DNA of 64,000 bases from Apostichopus japonicus (Eukaryota > Echinodermata > Holothuroidea > Aspidochirotida > Stichopodidae): contig NC_092577.1 of the NCBI RefSeq assembly GCF_037975245.1, forward strand, positions 23,648,398-23,712,397. Direction: 5' to 3'. The notes beneath the pieces were generated by a model, which saw only the letters and a list, made by a program, of their open reading frames with translations, did not search any database and was not told where the DNA came from. The position numbers were made by a program, and so were the translations under genes. Below are positions 34,308-43,829 of this stretch, piece after piece; position 1 is the stretch's first letter; each line of letters begins with the position of its first letter.

Positions 34308-34479
34308 AATTACTGCTCCAGGCACCTACCATTTTTTGTACAGTTTTTTTGGCTCAAACTGTCATGACATTTATAACATAGAATACTGCCTATCATTTGG
34401 CACTAGCATATATGAGTCAAAATAGGCGTTATAAAAAGGTGTTATAAAACTGTAACTAACTTGCAAAAAATAAGTCGTT

Positions 34480-36130
34480 GAAACCTATGCGATCAAGGTG
34501 GCGTGTGTGAGTGTGTGTGGGTATGTGTGTGTGTGTGATGTGACAGCTTGATCGTAAACATGATATCTCAACAATGACATGTTGGATCAATGTCATATTG
34601 GACTGGTGATGTGTAGATGGTCCCTATTGTTTTTGTTCTCCATCACATGAATATTAATAAGTGGGCAGGGTTTAAAGTAAAATTCTTAAAATGTCAATAT
34701 CTTTGCAACGGTATGTCCGATCTGCTTCATACTTGGTATGGTGATGTAAGTGGTTCATTGTCACATGACAATGGAATTCCATCTAATTAATATTCATGAG
34801 TAGGTGGGGCTTAATCCTTAATTGCTAGAAATAGCTTGTAAACCTGAAATCTTAAAATTAAATGTTGACTGTAATTTTGAACTAGTAGATGCTCCATGAT
34901 TAGTAGATGTGCCCTATTGTTTTTGTTGTTCATGACATGAATATTAATGAGTAGGCAGCAATTAAAGTGAAATTCTTAAAATGTCAATAACTTTGCAACG
35001 GTATAACCGATCATCTACATACTTTGTAGATTGGTGGTGGATAATAATAGTTACATTTTCATATGAAAATAACTTGTAACCTCATTAATATTCATGTGTT
35101 TGTGGGCCATATAGCATTTGTTGTCCCTCATTCCTAAACTCCTGTCATTCGTCACAATTGACATGTTTTCCTGGTTCCTGGGAGCTTGCTGATCTTATCT
35201 ATATTTGTTTTGCTTTATAAAACCATGAAATTGGCTAGCCAGACCATTAAAGGAGTAGTCCAGTGACAAATTAAACTGGACTGAAAAAAAGTAACCTTTG
35301 CAAGTTGGCATATGTGTATGTTGTGATGAGTTAGCATGTTTGTATGTGTTGATCAAGTTGGCATGTGTGTATATGTATGTTGCATAAATAGCTGGCTCAG
35401 ACAATTAAAGGGATAGTCTATAGTGAAAATAGGAATGAACTAAATAATCTGGTATTACATGTACCTATAGAGTACAGGGAAATCTTATGTGAGTGGGGTA
35501 GATTAATGTGTTGGTAGTAAGGTGTGAAACTGGTAAAATCTGATGGGTGGGGGGGGGGTTGTCAGATGATTAGGGTGATGTTGGGGTCAGGGTTGTAGGA
35601 TGGTAGGTGAGGCTGCAGGTGGTATGATGGTAAGGGTTCCGCTCTGGGTTGGGGATATGGGTTGTGTCGTATGATCCCCATGTGTTTGTCTGGAGAGGGG
35701 GTGTGGGGTGATGAAATGCCTAGGGTCAACTATATCACTTTTTTTTCAACTTTATATGTACACATCAATAAAGGCATTAATTTTTGGTTTTGTTTACGAT
35801 GGCCCGGTAATCTACAGTTTAGCATGTTTACAAGTGTATGTGTAATCTTAAAAACAATATATTTAATTACTGTAAATATATTGAATAACTTGTAGATATG
35901 CTACATTATCATTACATGGACCTCATTGTTTTTGTTGTCCAGTACATGAATATGTGGGTGGGGCTTGTAATCAAATTCTTAAAATGACGATATTTTTTCA
36001 AATATATGTCTGATCACCTTCATACTTCGTAGGTTGGTACAGTAGTGCCACATGAAACTGAAATTTCATTTATATTCATGAGTGCAACTGACAACTTTAT
36101 GTCTGATCAGCTTCAGTTGTCTGGCAATAA
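34480..36130. repeat. second dispersed-repeat block
   Basis: Three diverged copies of a roughly 330-bp non-coding unit: catgaatattaat...aaattcttaaaatgtcaata...cttcatactt near 34,645, 34,935 and 35,945. A (GT)n-rich tract is at 34,502-34,540. Two direct copies of an attaaaggRRtagtcYa word stand at 35,247 and 35,405, resembling the ends of TTAA-type MITEs. Confidence 0.6.
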
Positions 36131-36394
36131 GTACAATACAGGTATATAACAATAAGAAATTCTGACTTATATTATTTCATAAACTCTCATCGGCATCAGA
36201 ACCACTAAACCTTTGGGTTTTCTGGCTCTTCAATTACTGATGAAATCAGACACTCTTTTGTACTTATTATTGAGGCGAAGCATATGTAGTGTTTAAGAGA
36301 AAATATAAAATGTGATTCCAAGTTAATACAGAAATTCTTGCTTTCTTTATTTTATGTTTAAATTTAATGTGTGGTTATTTTCATGTGAGAGGGC

Positions 36395-36525
36395 TTGATG
36401 GTCTAGCAGTGGTTAAGGCCCAATCAGGTTTTATATCCAAGAATTGTTTCCACCAGTTAGCTCAACAGACAGCTTTGTACCTATAAGGGAGTTGTCGCAG
36501 GTTCGAATCCGTGGTGGGTCATATA
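36395..36525 (+). other. tRNA-like sequence with A and B boxes (SINE-like)
   Basis: tagctcaacagacag (A-box-like) and ggttcgaatcc (B box) lie 40-50 bases apart at 36,461-36,513. ccacca before and tggtgg after could pair. A second A-box-like word (tagcagtggttaagg) lies upstream at 36,404. The T-arm does not pair well, so this is not a functional tRNA by inspection; a tRNA-derived SINE or pseudogene is more likely. Confidence 0.4.
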
Positions 36526-36539
36526 AAACTAGTATAGAC

Positions 36540-36905
36540 ATACTACTTTTATCCATGGGCAAGACTAACTAGATTAGTCAAGTAACTGCTGGACTAATCA
36601 TTTAGGTCGCTTGACAAAAGCCTGGTCGATAGAGCATCATTGAATGACTAGCAAAAACTGTTCATGTGACTAATTGAATTAGTCAATTGACATCTTGACT
36701 AATCGTTTAGGTCGCTTGACTAAAGCCTGGTCGATAGAGGCATAATTGAATGACTAGTAAAAACTGGTCATGTGACCAGGCTTACTTAGTCATATGACCA
36801 GAACTATTTGGTCACTGGACCAAAATTTAGTCAAGTGACTAGAATTAATTGGTCGATAGAAGCATTGTCTGGACTAATGTACTCTAGTCATCTTGACTAG
36901 ATTAT
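36540..36905. repeat. array of TAGTCN(x)TGACTA palindromic words
   Basis: The words tagtcaagtgactag, gtcatgtgac, tagtcaattgac and ggtcactggacc recur through the stretch. A roughly 115-bp unit (aatcRtttaggtcgcttgac...agcctggtcgatagag...aatgactag) is present at about 36,595 and 36,708, and part of it returns at 36,850. This is a short tandem repeat whose monomers are rich in small palindromes. Confidence 0.6.
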
Positions 36906-37136
36906 GTTTACAGTGTATATGTCAATTTAAATCGGTAGAAGTCAATTTCAGGTGCTGGAAACTGGTATATGTCGATTTAAATCGGTATAAGTCGATCTCC
37001 CATGATTTCAGACTGATGGCCATAGGACAGAGCCATTTATTGGCGTCTCAAAAGCCGTCTCACTCAAATTCGGCCGTCTTTCATTTCGATCTAGCCGTCT
37101 CAAAGACGGCGAGACGCATCACTAGCTAAGACCCTG

Positions 37137-38460
37137 CACTGGGTAGCCCTTAGTAAGTGCATGATCCCTATTGTTTTTCATAGAGTTGAAAGGTCATTTG
37201 AGGTCAAAGTCTGAAAACCTTGTAAGCACAATATCTCAAGGAGTAAAAGTTTTTGGAATTTCAAACTTAGTATGTGGGTAGCCCTTAGTGAGTAGATGGT
37301 CTCTATCTTTTTTGTAAGCACTGTATCTCAAGAAGTACAAGATGCTTCAACTTGAACATTAGACTGTGGGTTGACCTGGGATAGCAGATGATCCCAACTC
37401 TTTTTCATGGAGATCAAAGGTCATTTAGGGTCACCAGAGGTCAAAGTCGAAAAGCCATGTAAACATGATATCTCAAGAAGTAGACAATGCATGAACTTTA
37501 AACTTGGTGTGTTGATAGTAATATCTATCGTTTTTCATGGAGGTGAAAGGTCATTTGGGGTCAGCAGAGGTCAAAAGTTCAAAAACTTGTAAGCACGATA
37601 TCTGAAGAAGTAAAAGATGCTTGAACTTTTAACTTGGTGTGTTGATAGTAATATCTATCGTTTTTCATGGAGGTGAAAGGTCATTTGGGGTCAGCAGAGG
37701 TCAAAAGTTCAAAAACTTGTAAGCACGATATCTGAAGAAGTAAAAGATGCTTGAACTTTTAACTTAGTGTCGATAGCCCTTGGTGAGCAGGTAATCCCTA
37801 TGAATTTATGGGAGCCAAAGGTCATTTAAGGTCACCAGAGGTCAAAAGCTGAAAACCATGTAAACACGATATCTCAAATAGTAAAGTTGACTTGAGCTTG
37901 AAACATAGTATGTTGGTAACCAGAGGTCAAAGGCTGAAAACAATAACTCCCATTGACAAGGTCCGACATGTTTTTTGTTTAGAAATATGCTCATTTTAGG
38001 AGATACAGGGCAAAGAAAAAAATGTTTATATATGATAGAGCTCTGTGTGCTCTATAGACGAAACCAACTGCCACTTCGATCGGACACCTGCTTCTTAAGT
38101 TATGAGGTGCATAACAATTTTAAGATGGAGTGCACATCATCAAGGGGAAAAATTTTCATAAAAACCTAACGCCATCCAAGGTCGTGTATGGGCAAAAATA
38201 TGCTCACTTACGTTAATTTTTGCAACAACTTCCAGTGACGAAGTCTGACATGGCTGATATATTGGGACATATTGTGAATGAAGTAGGGGCACGTTTTCTA
38301 AAATAACCGTCATGTGATCCATGGTCACCAAAGGTCAATTATGGGTTAAAATGTGTTTTTTGCAATAACTTGTGAAACTACCATTGACAGGTTTCGACAT
38401 AGCTGATATTTTGGGGGCAATACGTGTGGAACTCCAACTGATGGGGTCCGACATGGTTTT
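37137..38460. repeat. dispersed repeat block, continuation of 13.9-15.95 kb family
   Basis: Modules aacttRgtatgtgggtagcccttagt, gtaagcacRatatctcaagaagta and aaaggtcatttggggtca recur about every 130 bp. Near 38,220-38,440 the ttccagtgacgaagtctgacatg...ttgggacatattgtgaatg module matches that at 14,140. Confidence 0.75.
37501..37760. repeat. perfect 130-bp tandem duplication
   Basis: 37,501-37,630 and 37,631-37,760 are identical by eye. Neighbouring copies of the same module are clearly diverged, so this pair arose recently (or is an assembly artefact). Confidence 0.9.
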
Positions 38461-38462
38461 TC

Positions 38463-38750
38463 ATGTTTTTTGAAAGTCTACACCGTGATTATATCCACGG
38501 TGGCCTTGTAAGGGTTAGTGACCTTATGTACGATGTACTCCCAGTTGCTATACCTGCTCTGGCAGTCCATGAGTCCATCATTCTTTATAATACTGACAAT
38601 CCGATTTCAATCGATGATGTTGAAGATTTCCTTCACTTCATTTTGGCTGCACTACCCGTTGCATGGGTTTGGGTTAACACTTTCTATTCATCCGACAAAA
38701 ATGTCTCCTCACAACCTTACCCTGATCCTATTACCCTGATCCTACATTGA
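38463..38750 (+). CDS. unrecognised short ORF before 5S gene
   Basis: A 95-residue open frame of ordinary composition (contains LYNTDNPISIDDVEDFLHFILAALPVAW). I recognise no family. It starts right at the end of the repeat block and ends 12 bases before the 5S gene. It may be a chance ORF or a fragment of an element. Listed because nothing else explains this stretch. Confidence 0.2.
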   Translation: MFFESLHRDYIHGGLVRVSDLMYDVLPVAIPALAVHESIILYNTDNPISIDDVEDFLHFILAALPVAWVWVNTFYSSDKNVSSQPYPDPITLILH

Positions 38751-38761
38751 CCTCTTCTAAT

Positions 38762-38880
38762 GTCTACGGCCATATCACGTGACTATACCGGTTCTCGTCC
38801 GATCACCGACGTCAAGGAACGTAGAGCGCAGTGAGAACTTGGATGGGTGACCGCCTGGGAATACTGGGTGCCGTAGGCTT
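38762..38880 (+). rRNA. 5S ribosomal RNA gene, dispersed copy
   Basis: Very similar to the 13,646 copy over the whole gene, with one base missing (cacgtgactat) and a few substitutions (gtgagaact for gtcagtact; gacgtcaagg). Box C (ggatgggtgaccgcctggg) is intact and the ctttt terminator follows. About 15 bp upstream (tcttctaat) and 19 bp downstream (ttcttttcataattga) also match, so a whole gene-spacer unit is present. Changes in the box A region make function uncertain. Confidence 0.85.
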
Positions 38881-38904
38881 TTCTTTTCATAATTGATTAA
38901 CACT

Positions 38905-39620
38905 ATGGCGATAATAAATTTAAATAGCCTACATTGCATCAAGAGCATCATGGCTGCTGTTAGTCGAGACACGTCCATACGGCTTCACCTAGATTGTAGT
39001 GTGGTAAAGTCAGTTCTTTTGAAGGAAAAGTGCATAGATCCAGGAGAACATCTAACGGCGGTTGAAGAACACCCTGGTAGAGTATGGGATGTGACATTCA
39101 ACACAGTAGATTTGAATAAATTTTGGCCTGCTCTGTCGAGCGTAGTCTGCTGCACTGCAAAAACATAGCGGTTGCACGACGCTCGTTATGGTTTTGCACG
39201 TAACGTATGAATCGGGGGACAACGTGGTGAGGTATATACTAGGCTGTTACGGTAAAGTTGTGAGTGGTCGTTTCCTCACACTTCTCGACTATCCACATGT
39301 ATTTAATGGGATTCGGCAGTACCAGGTTGAAATCACAAAAGATATCCGTTCATGATTAAGACTTGGTGGAAGGAACTGTTGGGCGAGATATATAGGCCAG
39401 TCCAAAACTTGCTTGAAATGTGGAGCAAACGGACATGAAGCAAAACACTGTGACCAGATAACTGCTGTGACTGTGTGCTACAACTGTCATGAAATTGGCC
39501 ATACAGCAAAGCAATGTGTCACTGAAGTTAAATACACCGTATGCGAAAAGTTGGGGGACACCTCTCGTAGCTGCCCAATTTCCTTTGGAAACAAAATCAG
39601 CCCTACCGCCAGAGCCTGAA
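38905..39620 (+). pseudogene. family D ORF1, gag-like with CCHC knuckles, frameshifted
   Basis: Starts MAIINLNSLHC and contains EEHPGRVWDVTFNT, a segment typical of Tx1-type ORF1. After a shift near 39,165 it continues VLHVTYESGDNVVRYILGCYGKVV. The knuckles CLKCGANGHEAKHC and CYNCHEIGHTAKQC and a degenerate third lie at 39,410-39,580. A stop and shift near 39,353 precede them. The tail to 39,950 is low-complexity. Confidence 0.65.
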
Positions 39621-40323
39621 TCAAGGGGTCTGCTGTCGTGCAACAGGAGGCAACGATTGCGGAAGAAACTGACGAGCCAACGGCAAAAGTATCTGACGGC
39701 AACACCAATGCCAAAACGGTTGATACACAAGGTATGACACAGGACCTAGAGAATAAAGAAGAAAGTCAAATAATCAACGGACGGTGACACAAATTTGTTC
39801 GAGAACACAGAGGTTATGGAGACAATGTCAATAGCAAATCGAACCTCGGGAAGTATCTAATAGCGGAAGGAGAGAGTCTAAACTTCACTTGAAATATCGC
39901 CGCAAGAGGACAGCGTTAATGGGTTAAGAGGACAAGGGTTAACGCTTTCCGTCCCAGCTTAAGACCCAAATGAAAAAGTGTCTCAAACCTGAGGCAGTCA
40001 AAAGACCAGAAAGATCCACGTCAAGTCTTCGCTTCCCCACCGATGATCCAAAAGATAGTGTGAAAATGTCACAACTTTTTCTACAGGATGAGCCATGGCA
40101 CTCATGTAAAAGTAAAGGGGTGCCCGGACGCGATTTTTTTTTCACAAACGGGTTTGCAAGTGTGCGTAAATGTGCGTCGGAAAAGTTACGTCATCACCAT
40201 AGAAACCTTCACTTCGAGGTTCTGCATCCATTTGCTGCAACGAAGTTATACCTGTTCAAAATTACCCGTAGCTTTTCGTGCATAAATTTGGATATGTTTG
40301 CAATTGGTTTAGACCTATGTAAT

Positions 40324-40471
40324 GTGCTTTTTACGTGATCCGCCATGCGGGATAGAAAACGTCACGGCAAAACGGCACTACCGAACCATCCCATTCTGAA
40401 AAACGAAACCCAGGTCAAGCGAGCCAAAAAAACAACATACGCCCACCGACCTGCAGCGACCAAAAACGCCC
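40324..40471 (-). mobile_element. short 3' tail of retrotransposon A (148 bp)
   Basis: On the minus strand the last 148 bases of family A, ending in the hairpin and cacgtaaaaagcac. It is severely 5'-truncated, as is common for target-primed insertions. The hairpin reads CCGC-ATG-GCGG here, a paired change relative to copy 1. No clear target duplication. Confidence 0.85.
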
Positions 40472-40594
40472 TATTTAGTACACTAGTATTGTATGATCTA
40501 CTTTGATCGAAGTTTTCTGTGAAGGCATTAATCGATAACATCGCACATTGGAAGTTTCGTAGAGGGTACATCACACATGCGCTGTAGGCCTATA

Positions 40595-41062
40595 TGTATT
40601 ATAACTATGTACACAGTGCAGTGACGGAAATATATCATACTATACTGTTTTGCGTAAATTTACTGGCGTCGTGAAGTTGCTTTTAGTGTAGGCCTACCCA
40701 TTCCACGAAACGAATTCTGATTTCAATAGAACGGCTCACGAATCGTGGATAACGTAAACACGAACCAAACAAGGTAGCGTATGTATCGTAAGTGAGGTCA
40801 ACATGTAATCCAAGCATTAAACTCTGTGCACAGTGCAGTGTCGGAAATATATCACATCTATACACTATACTGTTTTGCGTATATTCACTCAAGACTCATG
40901 AACTCGCGTCGTGAAGTTGCTTTTAGTGTAGGCCTACCCATTCCACGAAACGAATTCTGATTTCAATAGAACGGCTCACGAATCGTGGATAACGTAAACA
41001 CGAACCAAATAGAATGTAGCGTATGTATCATAAGTGAGGTCAACATGTAATCCAAGCATTAA
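40595..41062. repeat. tandem duplication of about 238 bp
   Basis: gtcgtgaagttgcttttagtgtaggcc...aacatgtaatccaagcattaaa occurs at about 40,668-40,820 and again at 40,906-41,062, with the preceding acagtgcagtg(a/t)cggaaatatatca words also duplicated. The copies are about 95% identical in the shared core. Non-coding. Confidence 0.8.
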
Positions 41063-41301
41063 AAGTAAAGTTAGGGCGTTTGAAGGGAAACCCCTTAACT
41101 AGACTCAATCAAGTGTCAGTGTGTAACCCAGTATGTCTTCGAACTTCCAAGCGATGGTTATTATTTATGCTGACGTCACGAGCAATCTGATTGGCTGAAA
41201 ACCCCGTAATTGCAAACCTGCTTGGGAAAAAAACTCGCCGCCGGGCACCCCTTTACTTTACATGAGTGCCATGGCTCATCCTGTAGATCTTTGGATCCTC
41301 G

Positions 41302-42066
41302 GTGGAGAAGCGAAGACTTGACCTGGATCTTTCTGGTCTTTTCTGGACATTTTTTCTGAGTATCACATTGAAAGAGCACTTGCTTAACGCCCACCCAAAG
41401 CTGAAACCGTCAGAGTACCAATGTGCTAGGAAGTCATGTAAGAATACGTGTAAGTACCCCCAGGAATGGATCTTGCATATGGCTGATGAGAACCGAGAAT
41501 TTGTCAGTAAAAAGGAGATCGAATGTATTGACAGGTATTTTTTAGGAATGCCTGAACATCGGAATCTCATTGTGTCATACATCTCGTTCTGTTCTTTACT
41601 ATATCTCTCACTATGACTACTATAAACCTATCGATTGCTTGACTTAACGTTAATGGACGACGGGACAACAACAAAATGTTCAAAGACTCTACAATGGGCT
41701 AAGATATTCAATTTCTGCGAGAACTATATATGTCAGGTAGTGCTGAGTCTCAATAGTCTCAACTGTTTCAGACGTGAATGGGGTGGTCCATCAATTTTCT
41801 CCCCTACTTTTTCTAATCACTCATGTGGGGTGGGTATTGCTTTCAGTAGTAAACTGTGTTGCGTCATTTCGCAAGTAAGACACGATTCCTGTGGTCGTTG
41901 CATTTCTGCCCTCCACATAACAGCACTGTACGGGTTTGTAACATCTATGCGCCACCATTTCCGGTTTCGTTTCAACAACAAAGTTGTAGAATTGATTGAA
42001 TCTACTCGTGAGATTTTGTTGTTAAGAAAGCGACTACGCCACACTGCTACTCGGGGAAAGGTTATT
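41302..42066 (+). pseudogene. family D C2H2 segment and APE endonuclease start
   Basis: A frame with LNAHPKLKPSEYQCARKSC ... WILHMADENREF resembles a C2H2-like C-terminal ORF1 module. From about 41,640 shifted frames read LNVNGRRDNNK (family TLNVNG), then EWGGPSIFSPTFSNHSCGVGIAFSS and VCNIYAPP. This is the first part of an APE endonuclease. Catalytic motifs beyond it are missing because of truncation at 42,066. Confidence 0.55.
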
Positions 42067-42070
42067 GGAA

Positions 42071-43826
42071 GTGCTTTTTAGGTGACCAGCCATGCGGGAT
42101 ACAAAACGTGACGGCCAAACGGCACTACCGAACTTTCCCATTCTTACAAACGAAAACTCAGGTCAAGCGAGCCCAAAAAGTACATACGCCCACCGACCTG
42201 CAGAGACAAAACGCCCAAGCAACCACTGAAACATTTAAAAAACTAGAAAAGCGAAACAAACGCCCCTCCCTAGCACACCACCGTCCAAAAAAAAAGGCAG
42301 CCCCAGATAAAGGGCGAAAATCGCCTTCAACCTGAAGGTGAATGTCAGACTTCACCGCCTCCAGGACTGCCTGCCACCTGGCGAATTTACCCCTTAAAAA
42401 CAACATCACATCTATTCCTCCAAACAAGTTTTTTGTTTACAACAGAACAAACACAAATAATACGCTGCAACACAGCAACTGAACAAACTGGAGGATGTAA
42501 CCCATATAAAACAAAGCCCTGTCCCACCGACCAGGAACAGTCTCCCGTTAAACGGTCGGTCCAGGTCTGAAAGCACTCCCACAAGCTTAAAACAAAGTAG
42601 CAATGCCAAAAAACATGGGCAGTACTCTCTAAGCTGTCACAGCCGGTCCTCGAGCATAGTCCATCACCCAATCGCCAGTGATACCTTTTCAGATTGGTCA
42701 CCAAGGCACCGTGTGCAATTCTCCATGCAAGATCACGGAGCCTGGAACCATTCAACCTTGAATGCACCGACCGCCATACTACGGCAGGATGACGTCCCTG
42801 TACAAAAATTGCATTCAAGGCTATATCCCGCAAGGAACTGTCAACGAGGGCCGGCCGTCACAGGTCAACAGGGGGCAACTCAATAAGAGCGGAGCAAATA
42901 ACACGCACCACTCTGCTTGGTGTGCTACTATGCGGTTCTCTGTTGCTAAAAAGCGCCGGAACCCATCGACGCAAGTGCAACCCGCCCCTAAAACGTACAA
43001 AATATGAAGAAGGCAACCCTGGGTCAGTTACCGCTACAAACAATTGCTAAATAACAAACAAGTTAATTTCCTTCCCAGATGAACCACCCCTAGTCCCCCC
43101 TTCTCCAGCTTTTGGTACAATACCGCCCCCTCCTGACAAGCTCTGTACCACCCGACCAAATGAATGAAAATATCGCCCTCTCCAACCGCACCAGGACGCG
43201 ACGCGGAATAGGGTACACCGCGCCCGGGTACCACAAGATGGGCGAAACAAAACGATTAATAACGGTGACTTTCCCCAAGATCGAAAGCCAGCGGGTGCCA
43301 AAGGTTTCGAGCCTGCTATCAAATACCTCAGCCCTCTCGTTCCACGTGACACCACAAGGTGCATCATAGCCGAACCATATACCATTAATCTTGATATTCT
43401 GATCCGACCACGATGCAGCGAATGGTAAGTCTCTGTATCACCAGGGCGAATGCCCTTTGTCTTTTCCGGATTTAACTTCGCCCGGTAGCTCTCTCAAAGA
43501 TAGATAAATCCTGCGAGAGGGCACGAAAGGAGCCCAGACTAGAAACAACACATGTGACGTCATCTGCATATTGAACGCATTTCACTTTGGCACCCCCTGG
43601 CACAACGAATGGAACAAGTCTGGAGTCCCTTTCCAAAAGACGAGAGAGGGACTCGATAAACAGAACAAAGTAATGGAATCAGAGGGCACCCCTGGCGCAC
43701 CCCCCCTCTCTACGTTAAAAACTTCCGAACAAAACCCATTTACGATAACAGAAGTGAAACTTTCCTGATACAAAACAGATATCCATTGACGAAAATTTTG
43801 GTGCATCTTAAACGTCTCCAATGCAG
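42071..43826 (-). mobile_element. 5'-truncated retrotransposon A, copy 3, decayed
   Basis: The minus strand matches the 3' part of family A, from the RT (ETFKMHQNFRQWISVLYQESF, SVIVNGFCSEVFNVERG, an intact-looking QYADDVTCVVSS segment near 43,560) to the C-terminal CCHC (CSRTGC...HVFWHC near 42,640) and the tail hairpin. It ends at 42,071. The family similarity stops at about 43,826. Frameshifts occur near 42,835, 43,120 and 43,430. Older than copies 1 and 2 by eye. Confidence 0.88.
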
Positions 43827-43829
43827 CTG

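Larger units (their letters stand above)
21957..37136 (-). mobile_element. 15-kb hAT composite with nested insertions
   Basis: CAGGGTCTTAGCCAG at 21,957-21,971 and its near-exact reverse complement (one mismatch) at 37,122-37,136 are typical hAT-style ends. The flanks gtgggtag (21,949-21,956) and ctgggtag (37,139-37,146) fit an 8-bp duplication with one change and two extra bases. The outside sequence on both sides is the two halves of one dispersed repeat (...aaacttggtatgtgggtag | cccttagtaag...). Between the ends lie a hAT transposase remnant on the minus strand, retrotransposon B1, a Gypsy element and uncharacterised exons. Confidence 0.6.
39995..41355. repeat. inverted-repeat (foldback) insertion in family D
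   Basis: About 150 bp at 39,995-40,160 (agaccagaaagatcc...tacaggatgagccatggcac...aaaggggtgcccgg) recur as the reverse complement at 41,215-41,350, with one 28-base difference. The 1.05 kb between the arms holds a retrotransposon A tail and a 238-bp tandem duplication. It may be a foldback transposon or a duplicated segment of family D. Confidence 0.6.
38905..42066 (+). mobile_element. decayed non-LTR retrotransposon, family D, directly downstream of 5S gene
   Basis: An ORF1-like frame starts 24 bp after the 5S gene, followed by CCHC knuckles at 39,410-39,580, a C2H2-like segment at 41,440-41,500 and an APE endonuclease start at about 41,640-42,060. It is interrupted by an inverted-repeat element (about 39,995-41,350), and no RT is present: coding resemblance stops where retrotransposon A3 begins (42,071). 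The 5S association recalls Mutsu, the Tx1-group family that targets 5S genes; that identification is inference. Confidence 0.6.

Noticed and set aside
36455-36525. Functional tRNA gene
   Set aside because: A and B boxes are present, but the T stem does not pair and no anticodon arm is convincing.
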